A stretch of DNA of 64,000 nucleotides from the NCBI RefSeq assembly GCF_017591425.1, contig NW_024466307.1, forward strand, positions 1,672,001 to 1,736,000. The letters are read 5' to 3'. Positions 11,378-22,806 of the stretch are shown here, piece after piece; position 1 is the first letter of the stretch, and every line of letters begins with the position of its first letter. Both the position numbers and the translations under genes were made by a program. The stretch is from Ochotona curzoniae (taxonomy: Eukaryota; Chordata; Mammalia; Lagomorpha; Ochotonidae). Below the pieces are notes generated by a model that did no database searches, was not told the DNA's origin, and worked only from the letters and a program-made list of their open reading frames with translations.

Positions 11378-11458
11378 CTGCAGCTTCTCGGTCAGCGAGT
11401 CCCTCTGCTCCTGCAGCTCCCGGGCATTAGCAACTTCCTGCTTCAATCTTTCTATTTC
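11378..11458 (-). CDS. HOMER1: HOMER1 exon 8: coiled coil (residues 266-292)
   Basis: The 81-nt phase 0/0 exon encodes EIERLKQEVANARELQEQ followed by RDSLTEKLQ. The acceptor is TTTTCTAG and the donor is CAG|GTGCGC, the weakest-looking donor of the gene. Compared with the human protein as I recall it (EIDNARE and LTQK), this copy has Ile-Asp to Val-Ala and Gln to Glu, so three of the few amino-acid changes in the gene fall in 27 residues. All keep the helical character and the frame is open. The exon is symmetric. Confidence 0.95.
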
Positions 11459-11950
11459 CTAGAAAAGGGAGAGCAAGGTCTTTAATGACAACATTGAAAC
11501 TACATGAAGGAAAGACCTCATTTTTCCCACAGTCACTATCTCCGTTCTTAGAAAAAGACACCTTCTCCAGGAGTGTTCACGCGCGGGGTGTGCTGGGACA
11601 CAGCAGTCCCGGGCAGTGGGACTCCTTGCTGGATTCAACACTGCCTAGCAGCAGCAGCAGCTCGCGGCGGCATCAGCTGAGCGCATACAGCTGTCTCCAG
11701 GATCTGAGACCAGGGACAGCACCCACTTGTCCATGTGCGAGGCCTCCTGGAGATCTCTGTGGATCTTCCGTGTGCGGCCTTCACCCAGGAAGGCACCAAG
11801 TCCTGGTCAGACTGCTGCTCCCGTAGCTCAGGGCAGAATGGAGGATGTGAAAAACAGGGCTTCATGCCATTAAAAAACAAACAAACAAACCCAGTCCCAA
11901 AAGAGAAGCCCACGGTCCCATTCCATCCGTGCCAGCTGGAGGGCACATAC
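11459..11950 (-). other. HOMER1: HOMER1 intron 7 (492 bp)
   Basis: The shortest intron of the gene, from GTATGT to TTTTCTAG. It has no repeat that I recognise apart from a short AAAC run (11875-11890) and an AGC cluster (11650-11662). It is G+C-richer than the other introns. Confidence 0.9.
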
Positions 11951-12061
11951 CTCCTCCTTGAGCTTCAGCGTCTCCTCCAGCTCCTGTATCGTCTGGTTTA
12001 GTTCCGTCTTGTGGGTGTGCACTGCATTCGCTTGGCTGCTGACACACTCGAGCTCAGTCAC
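11951..12061 (-). CDS. HOMER1: HOMER1 exon 7: coiled coil (residues 229-265)
   Basis: The 111-nt phase 0/0 exon encodes 37 residues, VTELECVSSQANAV through ELEETLKLKEE. The acceptor is CGCTCAG and the donor is GAG|GTATGT. It continues the coiled coil that makes long Homer proteins tetrameric. The residues appear identical to human. Length and phase are symmetric, so skipping would keep the frame and shorten the coil by 37 residues. Retention of the short intron 7 after it would instead add an unrelated tail (VCALQLARMEWD...) and a stop. Confidence 0.96.
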
Positions 12062-14254
12062 CTGAGCGTCAAAGGGAGGACAGGTTAAACGACACTTCCA
12101 GGGAGCTCCTCACCGAGGACATCGGATAATTAACTTGGAGCAAGTTTATGAAAATTAATTTTGAAAAATGCTCGGAATGATAAACTTCTTCAAAGACATA
12201 CATTTAAGACACAGGGAATAAAAAACACCAGTAATTATTTAAATGCTAATCATAGAAATGCTGAGAAAACTGAACTGATAAACAAGCAGAAATTAAGTTT
12301 ACTCAAACTCTTCAGTATCAAATACGGCTATCTGCCCTCTTTCAGCAGCCTCCAGGCTGAACCCGGATCCTGAGAACTGGCCCCTACATGCGAGGAGGAC
12401 GTGAGGGAATCTGGAAGAAAAAATATACTCAAAGCACACAGCTGGAGGCCGGCATGATGGCTCAGCTGGCTAATCCTTCACACCTCCAAGTGCTAAAAGA
12501 CCACGTGGGCGCCAGTTCATGTCCTAGCTGCTCCACTTCCCACTCATTCCTGCTTACAGCCTGGGAAAGCAGCCGAGGATGTCCCAAGTCCTTGGACTGC
12601 TGGACCCATATGGGAAACCTGGAGGAGGTCCCAGGCTCCAGGCTTCTGATCAGCTCAGCTCCAGCTCTTGTGGTCATTTGGGTGGGGGAGGGGGTGCACC
12701 AGCAGATGGAAGATTTCTCTTTCCTTCTCTCCCACTCTCTATATACCTGCCTTCCCAATAAAAACAAATTTCCTTTAAAAAAAAAAACCTTAAATCATCC
12801 AGATCATCCAGTACTACAATCATTTCATATGAACAGTGCCTTTATGAGAAAGGTAATAGTTTTTAGTGAGAATTTACTCAGTGCCTAATGAACAACATAA
12901 CTTTTATATGTTGATGTTTTGAAACGACAGGGCAGTGTCTTTAAGTTACACAACATTCAAAGACAGCGTGAGTATGGATAAATTCTCTCTCACACATGCA
13001 CACACCCATACCTGCTCACGCACACTCTGATTTTTGACGGAGTATGACACAATCCATCCTAAGAGAACAGCACACCATCTCCCGTCTCCAGCCTGTTATC
13101 TGCTCAGCTCTCTCACTGTCACCATCTTCCTCCTCTCTTCACGTGCTGGCGATCGCACACACTCAGGGCTGAGCCTGAAGCACAGACCTTCTACTTTCAT
13201 TTGTTCCAAAAATTGCCAACAGATTCTTCTTTCTTCTTCTACTCAAAGTCTTCCAATGACTCATTTTTTTTAAAAGAAAATTTAAAATATAATTTCTCAG
13301 GTCCCACCTACTTAACCATCCTCACTGTCCAAGACTTCCAACAAAATCAAGCAAGTCTCCTCATTCCCAGGAGGAACAAGCCCACGCCTATCCTGGCAAT
13401 GCTGGGAAGTGTCCACAGCATGCCTCGTTCCCCTCCCAAGTTCACTGCCCTAGCCAGGACAGGACGGCGTCGCCTCAGGTCTCCGACTCTCCCTGACCAC
13501 CTACTCCATTTTCATCTTACGTGCCCTGTCATTTGGTCCCTTATGCCCTTCAAACTGTGCTGTTACGAGCCACTCTTTATCTGCTTACAACGGAAATCAG
13601 TGGACCTGCCCCTGCTGGGTGAATACATGCTTGTGCTTTGAATTAAGAAAAGATCCTTCACAGGTCGTTGTTTCAACTTCTGTTGTTCATGGCACTAGAA
13701 TTTCTAATTTTCTTTTTCTATCCTCAATCTCTAAAACTACCAATTTGTAAAAATAATTTTCTACCTGAATCTCCAAATTATCCCGTCTTTAAAAAAATCA
13801 TAAAGGTACTTTATTTTCTCATTTTAACTGGAATTCAGTCAGTACAACAACATGTCAAGTCACTGTTACAGGAATTGCACAGAGTGCCTAAGACGGTCTT
13901 CAAAAACATCATGAAAAAAGGGTGTTGTGAATAATATTTAAAAAAATAAACCTAGGCATGGATATCAACATTCTTTTGCATCAAAACAAGGTCATTTTTA
14001 AATTAATTGCTTATCTGCTACAAACTCTCTGAAGGATAGATCCCCACGCGGAGAGGGACTGGAGAGCTGTCAAGAGCTACAACTGGAACTTGCAGCCATG
14101 TCTTCTGGCTTCATCCAACCACGGAAAGCACTTTGCGTTACCCTGGTCCCCACCCCGGCAATTGGTGGCTGTCACAGCCGTCCCAGAGGTGGACCCACAG
14201 GAGGATCCCCCTGGTGGAGGAGCGTCCTCCACATCTGGACCGAGCCTGGCTTAC
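12062..14254 (-). other. HOMER1: HOMER1 intron 6
   Basis: The 2.2-kb intron has one full + strand CSINE (12446-12789). The segment 13030-13640 has several long + strand frames and pyrimidine-rich text that could be an old L2-like relic, but I cannot assign it. No alternative exon is recognised. Confidence 0.9.
12446..12789 (+). repeat. CSINE, full length, older subtype
   Basis: Opens ggccggcatgatggctcagc, which is nearer the rabbit-type start, and runs to cccaataaaaacaaatttcc and an A tail. Single SINE of intron 6. Confidence 0.85.
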
Positions 14255-14411
14255 CCGCTTGTGCAGGCGCTCTGCCTCCTCCTGGTAGGCAGCCAGCTGT
14301 TGCTTCCACTGTTTCACGTTGGCAGTGGACTCCAGCAGCGCCGCAGTCAGTTTGGCATTGTTTCCTTTGAGGGTAGCCAATTCAGCCTCCCAGTGTTTGC
14401 TGATCGCTGAG
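14255..14411 (-). CDS. HOMER1: HOMER1 exon 6: start of coiled coil (residues 176-228)
   Basis: The 157-nt exon begins with one base completing Ser176 and encodes SAISKHWEAELATLK through EEAERLHKR. The acceptor is ATTCTAG and the donor is CGG|GTAAGC. It starts the long-isoform region: hydrophobic and charged heptads of the C-terminal coiled coil. It includes Ser216 (within the AAYQ...LLEST region of the domain), for which CaMKII phosphorylation has been reported. All 53 residues match the human protein as I recall it. Rodent Homer1c carries a 12-residue insert just before this exon; no such exon was recognised here, so the 354-residue Homer1b form is what the window supports. Confidence 0.96.
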
Positions 14412-15314
14412 CTAGAATCAACAAGAAATTTAACCCATTACATGGAATATTGCTACTCTGATTAGACAGCAGTATCGAGCTCTATTATCACATGGTTGGT
14501 TATCTAGGAATGTTTTTAAGAACAAGTCCAAAACACTGACAACAGCAAATACTTCTGCTGGAGAAAACCTGGCAAGTCAAGAAAATTAGCAAATATCAGG
14601 AGTAATGTGGGAAGGTTCTGACGTCCATCAGAGTAGGAGAGCTGCACAGTAAACCCTTAGAATCACCTGCAAACAGCTGAACCCCAGATCTTATTTTCTA
14701 GGAATATCAAAGCCTGAATGTATGATTGCACTTCTTAATGAAAACCATGTTTAAATGTCAATAAGGCTTCAGAAATGTAACATGGTGTTTCTTTCAATGC
14801 TGTTGCATCTGGCTTAGAATTTATACATGGCTAAGGCCCAGGAACTTACTATGATAGATTGATTTCACACGGTTTGCTGGATCTACCAATTACTTAGTTA
14901 CTAACTTATTTCTGGCATCATGTATACAAAATTAAAAGCTAATCACCTTTTTCCTCATTTAATGTTCCACTGGTAAGTCACCTAGAATTAAGCATCTCAA
15001 CCGAGACAACTTCCATTCCAAATGCAATCTTGTTGTTGGGAAGACCCCGCTCCTGATAATACCTTTATTAACTTTATAGCAAACAAATAATTGTCTCATT
15101 TGACCAAAAAAAAGTTTGTTTCTCATTAACACAGTTCAGGTCAGTGAAATTCTGGTAGCCTCATCTCATTAACTAACTACTGACAGGTCTGAGATCACCA
15201 TTTTGTGTCATTTGCATCACATGGCAAATGTTTTAGTGGATATTATATAGAATTTATAATAATGTACATTGTATAAAAGCAAGCATACTTTCCATTCAGT
15301 TTCACAGTTTAGTT

Positions 15315-15500
15315 TTTAATCACGTGAAAAGCAGAGCAGAGAGAGCGAGCGACGATGAGGGGCCTTCCATCTTCTGCGTCTCCGGCTGAGGCCAGGATGC
15401 TGAAGCCCCACTTGGGTACCTACGCACCTGTGGCCTGCCAGAGTGTCCGTCATCAGGGAGCTCGAGCAGAAGCTGTGGCAGCAGAGGGACTGAGACACAG
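15315..15500 (-). repeat. CSINE fragment, diverged
   Basis: agagagcgagcgacgatgag and ccttccatcttctgcgtctc resemble the reverse complement of the SINE 3' half. Boundaries are uncertain. Confidence 0.4.
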
Positions 15501-15682
15501 GTGTCCCGAACGGTGCCTTACCCTGCCACACCCACCCCTCCGTCAAGCTCCTGGAGCTCATGATGATGAGAGCTGCATAGCTTCTCAATCCTCCACGTGA
15601 GGCACTCAAAGCATGTGACGCCCTTTCTGCTGTACTCTTGTTAGAAAGGGACAACTTCAGTCAATCAGTGAGAAAACATCAT

Positions 15683-15851
15683 AAACAGCATGTGGCACAG
15701 TGAGTCAAGCTACTGCCTTGCAGTGCTGGCACCCCACATGGATACCAGATCTAGTCCTGGCTGCTCCAGTTCTGGTCCAGCTCCCTCTGGGCATTTGGGG
15801 AAGGAAGATCTGTCTCTGTGACTCTCAAATTAATAAATACTGAAAAAAAAT
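15683..15851 (+). repeat. CSINE with internal deletion
   Basis: The head (gcatgtggcacagtgagtca) and tail (gactctcaaattaataaata) are present, but about 150 bp between the gctccctctgg core and catttggggaaggaagatct are missing. Confidence 0.75.
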
Positions 15852-17860
15852 CTACATGGAGGAAAACTGCAAAATAACCACTTGAAACTCTTGACAAATA
15901 TGAAGAAAATGAAACAAAAGATGAGACTGTGAAACAGGATGAAGCAAAGCAGGGAGAAAGCACGGCTGCGTGCACTGGGGCTCTGGATGAGCTCTGCGCC
16001 AGAGCTGATCTCCTGGGCGTGGTAACCGTGCCACGGTCACGCAGGATGCCAACAGCTGGGGCAGAGCAGAGGGAGCGGTCTGAAACTTCTGCTATGTCCA
16101 AACTGGCTTAAAAGGAAAAGTGTATGAAGGGAGGAAAACCAAACAATAAGCTGAACTGAATTTAACGACCCAATGCAAACATAAAAACCTCTTTCACAAT
16201 TCTTCTCTTATGGAAAGATGTTACAGATTTGAGCTTCCTAGACTAAATGAGTTACAAATTTTTTAAAGGGCAACTACCAGCTTTTCTCCTACAGAGAACA
16301 GTTTTATTTAAATGGGCCCTTCAATCTGACAACTGAAATCTTACTGAACAATTTAAATACTTGTTATATGCAAATATCAAATCCCTTTAAAATTTAAAGA
16401 GAAGGGAAATGATCTTGAAGATCTAAAACCCATTTGTCACAATCATACAATTAAAAAGGAAGATGGATCGTCCCATGGCTTAACAGCATGAGGAAGAACA
16501 AAAATGAGAGTGTTAATATTTTATTTCTCCGGGTTTTGTGCTGTCATCTACAGGTGGCAATATCCAATAAAGATTTCAGAACTCAGCTTACATCACAATT
16601 ATTTTTAAAATTACTGGGGTGACCCTGGGTCCATGTATCTAATAATATGATCCTCACTTCTTTATTAAGTCAAATAAAGCAATTAGTCAAGATCTGAACT
16701 GCCCACATCTTAGCCATCAGCCACCCAGGCAGGTCATTTACATATCACCAGTTAACACAAACCGAGTGAAACCCAGCACGCTTCCCGAGGCACACGTCAC
16801 ACACCCAGCGCTGCAGGTCATGGCAGCCACCACCAAGACCATGTCACCGTGATGGAGAAGGCTTCTGGGCAGCGGGTCCTCATTCTCTCTCTGTTCTGAC
16901 CAAGTTTAGGGCTGACCAGAGTCCTCTCAAGGGGCAATGCTGAAGTCCCAAGCCCCATTGCCTACCTCACAGAATGACCGTGTTTGGAGGCAAAGCATGA
17001 GAGTCAGGGTTCAATGCACCTGTCAGGCTGAGTCTACTACAGTGGGCAGGTGTCCTTCAACCACACAGCACTTTCATGGGCTGGGAGGCCAAAGGAGCAG
17101 TTCACTGCCTGGACTTCGGATGTCCAGCTCATGGAACTGTGGTAAAGCATATTTCTGCTGTGTAATCTTCCCAGCCTGCAGGTGTTTCCTAAGACAACCC
17201 AGGCAAGCCAACATGTGAGCTTTAAAACACTCCCGCTCTGCAGCTCAGGCATGTGCCCCACTGCCCTCGACTGAAACAGATGGATTTTGTTTCCTGTCCT
17301 GATCAAGCCAACTTCTCAACAATGGTCTCCTCCCAATCACACCTTCATTTGCCTCCCTACTAATTTGGGCCCCATTTTTTCTGTACTCACATCTGCTTAA
17401 ATGACTGCATGGTTCTCACACCTCAGTTTGAGTCTTCTCCAACACGTATTTCAGTTACAACACCTATCCTCGCCCGCTACTGGCCAGCACAACCTGCAGT
17501 ACAATGAGTCAACCAGGCTGAGCCAAGGCATTGAGCAACTTAAATAAAAAGGTCAAAGTATTCATTAAGGTAAAAGCTATTTACTATAAAGTAAGGCTAA
17601 CAAAAAATTAATGACTAGTAGATTTCCTAACATTTAAATCATTACCCTGTACCTCCTGTTTCTGCAGCACTGTGTGCTAATGTGAGCAGCAGAGTCCTGG
17701 TTGTCCAGGGGTGAGGTCTGGACTGACACCGTGACATGAGCATGTAAGGTAAGAGGGACTTCACCACACACATAAAAACAGCACATCTACGACTCGGGGA
17801 AGCTACAGCAGCTCTAGTTAAGAAGAGGCCTCTCTCTTCTTCAATTTAAAAAAAAAAATT

Positions 17861-18198
17861 TAAGATTTATTTATTTTTATTGGAAAGTCAGATACATAGA
17901 GAAGGAAAAACAGAGAGACCTTCTGTCCAATGATCTACTTTCCAAGTGGCCACAACGGCCAGAGCTGAGCTGATCTGAAGTCAGGAGCCAGGAGCCAGGA
18001 GCCAGGCGCCAGGAGCTTCTTCCGTGTCTTCCATGCAGGTGCAGGGTCCCAAGGCTTTGGCCCATCCTCGACTGCTTTCCCAGGCCACAAGCAGGGAGCT
18101 GGATGGGAAGCGGAGCTGCCAGGACTAGAACCGGCGCCCATATGGGATCTCGGTACGTGCAAGGGGAGGATGTTAGACGCTAGGTTACCATGCCAGGA
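17861..18198 (-). repeat. CSINE, full length
   Basis: ttaagatttatttattttta through the core to a tRNA end around ttaccatgccagga. It carries an internal expansion of ggagcca units at 17983-18013. Confidence 0.9.
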
Positions 18199-18509
18199 CT
18201 ATCTTAAATTAACATGTCTTGCTCTGGTAATAACCTATAAATTAATAATGATTGGTAAAAGGCACTTTAGATATCAACCCAGGAAGCTATAACACCACAG
18301 CAATACATAAGATGTGATCACTGAAGTGCAAGTTTCAAGCACGCTGGAACATCCCAGGATTTTCCTTTATTTTTGTATTCGGTTGACATTTAGACACAAG
18401 GAGACTCAAGTGTAAGATACAACTCTTGTAAAATATTAACACAGAAGATACTGTCTACAATGGTAACATCCAGGAGTACATAATCAGCCTGTTTCAAGAT
18501 AATCTCAGG

Positions 18510-18816
18510 AGACTGCTATTGTAGCACAGAGGGTTAAACCACTGCCTACAATGCCAGCATTCACACATCATCAGCACTGGTTCAGATGCCAACTGCTCCT
18601 TTTCCATTCAGTCCAGCTCCCTGATAAGGAACCTGGGAAAGTGGTGGAAGATGGCCGGTGTACTTGGGACCCTTCCCACGCTTGGAAGAGACGTGGACAA
18701 AGCCCCTGGTATCAGCCTGGCCCAGTCTTGGCTGCAACCATTTGGGGGAAGAATGAACATCTGAAAGTGTGCCTCCCCCTTCCCCCATCTCTGTAATAAA
18801 TAAAATAGATCCTTCA
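18510..18816 (+). repeat. CSINE, diverged
   Basis: gactgctattgtagcacaga at the start, cagtccagctccctgataag in the core, and tail ctgtaataaataaaatagat. Confidence 0.75.
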
Positions 18817-18839
18817 AATTGTATAAATTTTATTTTTCA

Positions 18840-19790
18840 TACTTTTTACATATTTGATTGAGGTGCAAAGGGTCAAGGGCTAGAGGTAAGGGTGAGACCA
18901 TCGTTTCCACAATGTTCTTTTTCCTTCCTGTAACTGGGGGAAGGGGAGAGAGAAGGGGAGAAGCCACCCCAGCCTCCCAACCATCCCAGGGTCCCCAGTG
19001 TGGGGCCTGCGCCGAGGGTCCTGCTCAAGTGGTTTTCACAGTTCAACAGTTCTGTTTTCTGCTGGTCATGGCACTCCAACCACGATGAAATCTCTCCAGA
19101 TCCATCAGCTGACACAGTCCTCCTTAGAGTCTCTGTTTGCAGAGACATTCACTGCCAACTCTTGACTGGAGTAGTTGATCAGTTTGTTCTGCCCTCTGTT
19201 GTGTACCAGGTGTCCTCTGCAGGTTCCAGTGTGCTGACATATCTCCACATGTACCTGGACATGCTGTCCACTGCTCCGTCTAAGACACTGAGGAGTCCCA
19301 GCTCTGACACACGCATTCCATGGTCAGACCATGGAGCCTGCAATTCTCTCCATGGTTGGAATTCTGAGTCCAGAGGTCAAGTTGGGGGGATTCCCAGATA
19401 TATTTCATCTGAGGTGATGCCAGATCTGATTCTTGTGTGTGCATGCCAATACTGGGTCCAGCACAGTCGTCACCCAAATCGACCTCCGCGCACTCTGTTA
19501 GATGCAATTGTTGGGCCAGTTGTCTCCAGCCCTCTCCTGTACACAAACTAATTCTGGTCCAATCCTGCCCACTGCACACTCGGTGCGCACGCAAACCAGT
19601 GGGAGTTGTAACCTAGTCGGAGCAACCCGTAATAACCCCCCGCCAGGCCCGCTTCTTGCCCTAGTACATACCTGCACTTGCAAGTATATACAGCAGACTG
19701 GTCCTGTCTGTCCCACATCCCATTCAGCTCTCATATGTGTCAATGGGCATTGAAGCCTACTTCAACCCAACCAGCCATAAGGGATGCTAG
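18840..19790 (+). repeat. Unclassified interspersed repeat, copy 1
   Basis: About 0.95 kb that shares a run of matching blocks with 38090-38970: for example 'tctgacacacgcattcca' against 'cctgacacatgcactcca', and 'tctgaggtgatgccagatctg' type text against 'cttgaggtgacttcagatgtg'. The last 300 bp hold imperfect internal repeats of about 110 bp built on ctggtcc...tgcacac...cagtggga. A 183-codon + frame lies within it but has no recognisable motif. It could be an LTR or L1-derived region; I cannot name it. Confidence 0.6.
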
Positions 19791-19840
19791 GATAGCTGGT
19801 CCCCAGAAAAAGAAAAAAAAATTAGGATGTACTAAAAAAG

Positions 19841-20122
19841 GACCAGTGCTGTGCCACAGCAAGGGCCCTGGCATCCCACATGGGTACTGTTTCAAGTCCA
19901 GAGGCTCTGCTTCCGATGCAGCTCCCTCATAACAACTGGCCCAAATGCTTGGGCCCTAGCAGCCACTTGAGACCTGGAACAAGCTCCTGATTCCTGGCTT
20001 TGGAAGGGCCATATCCAGCTGTTGTGGGTCATTTAGGGAGTGAAAGAGTAGATGAAAGATCTTTGTCTTTTTTTTTTTCTCTGTTGTAATTGTTTGTCAA
20101 ATAAAAAATAATCTTGGGGAAA
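19841..20122 (+). repeat. CSINE with 12-bp target-site duplication
   Basis: Starts gaccagtgctgtgccacagc and ends caaataaaaaataatcttgg. The direct repeat aggatgtactaa flanks it at 19824-19835 and 20126-20137. Confidence 0.85.
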
Positions 20123-20970
20123 AAAAGGATGTACTAATAATAAAGGAGAAAAATCCTCATTCTCCAGAGAAAAAGCAACAAACACATTCATAGTTGTTGG
20201 GTATGTTAGAAAAAGGAGTAAACAGTCATGTTAAAGGCTTTGTTAGAAAATCCAGGACACTATTCTGGGAATACTGTGAATGCCAGCACAGAAAGGAGGG
20301 ATAAAATGAAAAATGCTGGGAATGAAGACAGCAGAGACGAAGGATTACATAGTCATTCAATGAACTGGACACAGCTCCACACAGAAACAGATCCGATAAC
20401 AAGACACCAAACTATGGATCCAAAAAGTTCTAAGAAGTGCAGCAAGCTTGTCACCACACACTACACGATTCTGAAGATGACAGAGTCACGATGCTCAACG
20501 GAAACCATTCTCAAACCTCCAGTGCACACACACGGAAGGTGATTTCCAATGCAAAGGTAAAACCCAGTGTTTTCCAAACACATAAGAGCTTAGAGAACTC
20601 ATTAATAGGATTCCCACCAACAAGAAACATTGAAGTCAGTTCTTCAGGTAAAAGACTGTGAGCCCAGACAGGGACATGGATCTACACAAAGATCTAGAAG
20701 TTATGAAGAAAACTATATAATATATATGATGGGATGTTAATGTTGATCCTTTCACTGTTCCTGTGCCACTCTGATTTAGGTTAAACTCAAAAACATGTTA
20801 GCTTGGGAGGAAAAAGAAAAGGCTTACAGCAGCCAGTTGTGTATACTAAAATTGAGATGTCAAGGAAGTAGTTACAGGATGTGGTTAAGAAGTTGTTTAT
20901 AAATAACACATATTGGAAAAAGGAATTTCAAGCCAATAGCCTAGTATATACAAAGGGACTATTCTTTTTT

Positions 20971-21243
20971 AATCTTACATATCTATTTTATTCATTTGAA
21001 GGGCAGAATGAGAGACATGAAGAAAGAGACCTTCCACCTGCTGGTTCACTCCCTAGATGGCTGACAGAGTCAGGGCTAGGCCAGGCCAGAGCCAGGGGCT
21101 CCATCTAGGTCCCCAACGTGGGTCGCAGGGGTCCAAGTACTGGGGTTGTTTGCTTTCTTCCCAGGTCTGTCGGCAGGGACAGGAACCACAGCTCTGACAC
21201 AGGAGGCCAGTGGTGTAACCCAGGGTATCACAACACCAGGCCC
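20971..21243 (-). repeat. CSINE, diverged
   Basis: aatcttacatatctatttta, then ccttccacctgctggttcac, ending at accaggccc. Sense to HOMER1. Confidence 0.75.
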
Positions 21244-21765
21244 AGACATTTGTTTTCCTTATTAAAAAGAACAGAAAGTCCCAACTTGCCTCAAAGCTTA
21301 ACAAGATGTCTCTGAAAGCTAACTGCAGTTTTGGCAACCAGGTTATTTCTCAGGATCCTCCTGTCCCATGTCCCACCTGGTGGCACCTGCTCCTATACAC
21401 TGATCCCACTGGCCAGTGTGGGGTTTTAATGCTCGTCTTCTTTTCCATTTCAGACCTCTCTCTACCACACAACCCATCATTTCAGCAGGGTGTGTATCTG
21501 GACTGGCACCCAGCACTCAAACCAGTGGCTATGGGTGAACAAATGAAGACATCTACTGGCAGATGAAGCTTTCAAGGCAGCTCCCGCAATGAACTGGAAA
21601 TCACTCGATCATACTCTGGGATACACAGTACTCAAACTGAGATGGAATTTAAGTACTAAAGCTTTTAATGGCTATTGGTTTGGAAGAAAATTTCAGACAA
21701 GAGTGGATTTGCTTTTAAAGAAACAGCAAGTACCAATGTTGCTAATGGTACAAAGAGATAATACA

Positions 21766-22103
21766 GGGCAAGGATAATTAGTTTAGTGGCTAAATTCTAG
21801 CCTTGCATGCACTGGGACCACATACGGGTGCTGGTTCTATTCCAGACAGCCAAGCTTCCTATCCAGCTCCCTGATTGTAGTCTGGGAAAGCAGTCAAAGA
21901 CGGCTCAAAGCACTGGACCCTACACCCATGTGGGAGACCTGGAAGAAGCTCTGGGCTCCGGGCTCCTGGCATCAGATTGGCACAGCTCTGGCCGATGCGG
22001 TCATTGGGGAGTGAATCATTAGATGGAACATCTTCTTATGTCTCTCCTTCTCTCTCTACATATATGACTTTGCAATAAAAATAAATAAATCTTAAAAAAA
22101 AAA
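21766..22103 (+). repeat. CSINE with unusually long (49-bp) flanking duplication
   Basis: The element runs from gggcaaggataattagttta to ctttgcaataaaaataaata and an A tail. It is flanked by near-identical 49-bp direct repeats at 21717-21765 and 22104-22152 (three differences, all transitions). Confidence 0.85.
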
Positions 22104-22152
22104 AAAGAAACAGCAAGTACCAATGTTGTTAACGGTACAAAAAGATAATACA

Positions 22153-22490
22153 GGGTAAGGTGCATTAGCCTAATGGCTAAATCCTCACCTTGCACGCACC
22201 GGGATCCCAAATGGGCACCAGTTTGTGTCCTGGCTGCTCTACTTTCCATCTAGCTCTCTGCTTGTGGCCTGGGAAAGCAGCAGAGGATGGCCCAAAGCCT
22301 TGATTTCCTGCACCAGCATGGGAGACCCAGAAGAAGCTCCTGGTTCCTAGCTTCAGACTGGTTTAGCTCCAGGCATTGCAGCCACTTGGGAAGAAAATAA
22401 GTAGACAAAAGACCTTCCTCTCTCTATCTCCCTCTCTCTGTCTATATCTGCCTTTCCAATAAAAATAAACAAATCTTTAAGGAAAAAGGG
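22153..22490 (+). repeat. CSINE, second of a three-copy array
   Basis: Begins gggtaaggtgcattagccta and ends gcctttccaataaaaataaa. Its 3' end is the 'cctttccaat' type, unlike the 'ctttgcaat' type of the copy before, so it is not a simple tandem copy. Confidence 0.9.
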
Positions 22491-22493
22491 AAA

Positions 22494-22806
22494 GGGGGGG
22501 GGTAGCACAGTACCATATTGGCTAAATTCCTCACTTTGCATGCACTGAGATCCCATATGGGTGCTGGTTCGTGTCCCAGATGCTCCATTTCCCATCCAGC
22601 TCCATGTGTGTGGCTTGGGAAAGCAGTCGAGGATGGCTCAAAGCCTTGAGAGTATTGGAAGAAGCTCCTGGTTCCTAGTTCTTGGCTCCTGGCTTTAGAT
22701 CAACTTAGCTTTGGCCACTGTGGCCACTTGCAGAGTGAACCAGTGGATGAAGATCTTTTTCTCTCCTTCTAATACTACCTTTGAAATAAAAAATAATATA
22801 TTTTTA
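22494..22806 (+). repeat. CSINE, third of a three-copy array
   Basis: Follows a G8 run; ggtagcacagtaccatattg to ctttgaaataaaaaataata. It has lost part of the segment before gagagtattggaagaagctc. Confidence 0.85.

Noticed and set aside
12388..12888. 166-codon + strand open frame.
   Set aside because: It spans a CSINE and its flanks, so the frame is a SINE shadow.
13130..13190. A + strand frame reading RAGDRTHSGLSLKH, like the 12-residue rodent Homer1c insert (AGDRTQGLSHAS).
   Set aside because: It is on the wrong strand and lies downstream of exon 6, whereas the insert falls between exons 5 and 6. The likeness is probably chance or a shared SINE-like text.
19000..19551. 183-codon + strand open frame, the longest in the window.
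   Set aside because: It lies in an unclassified repeat. The second copy does not keep the same residues or frame length, and no domain is seen.
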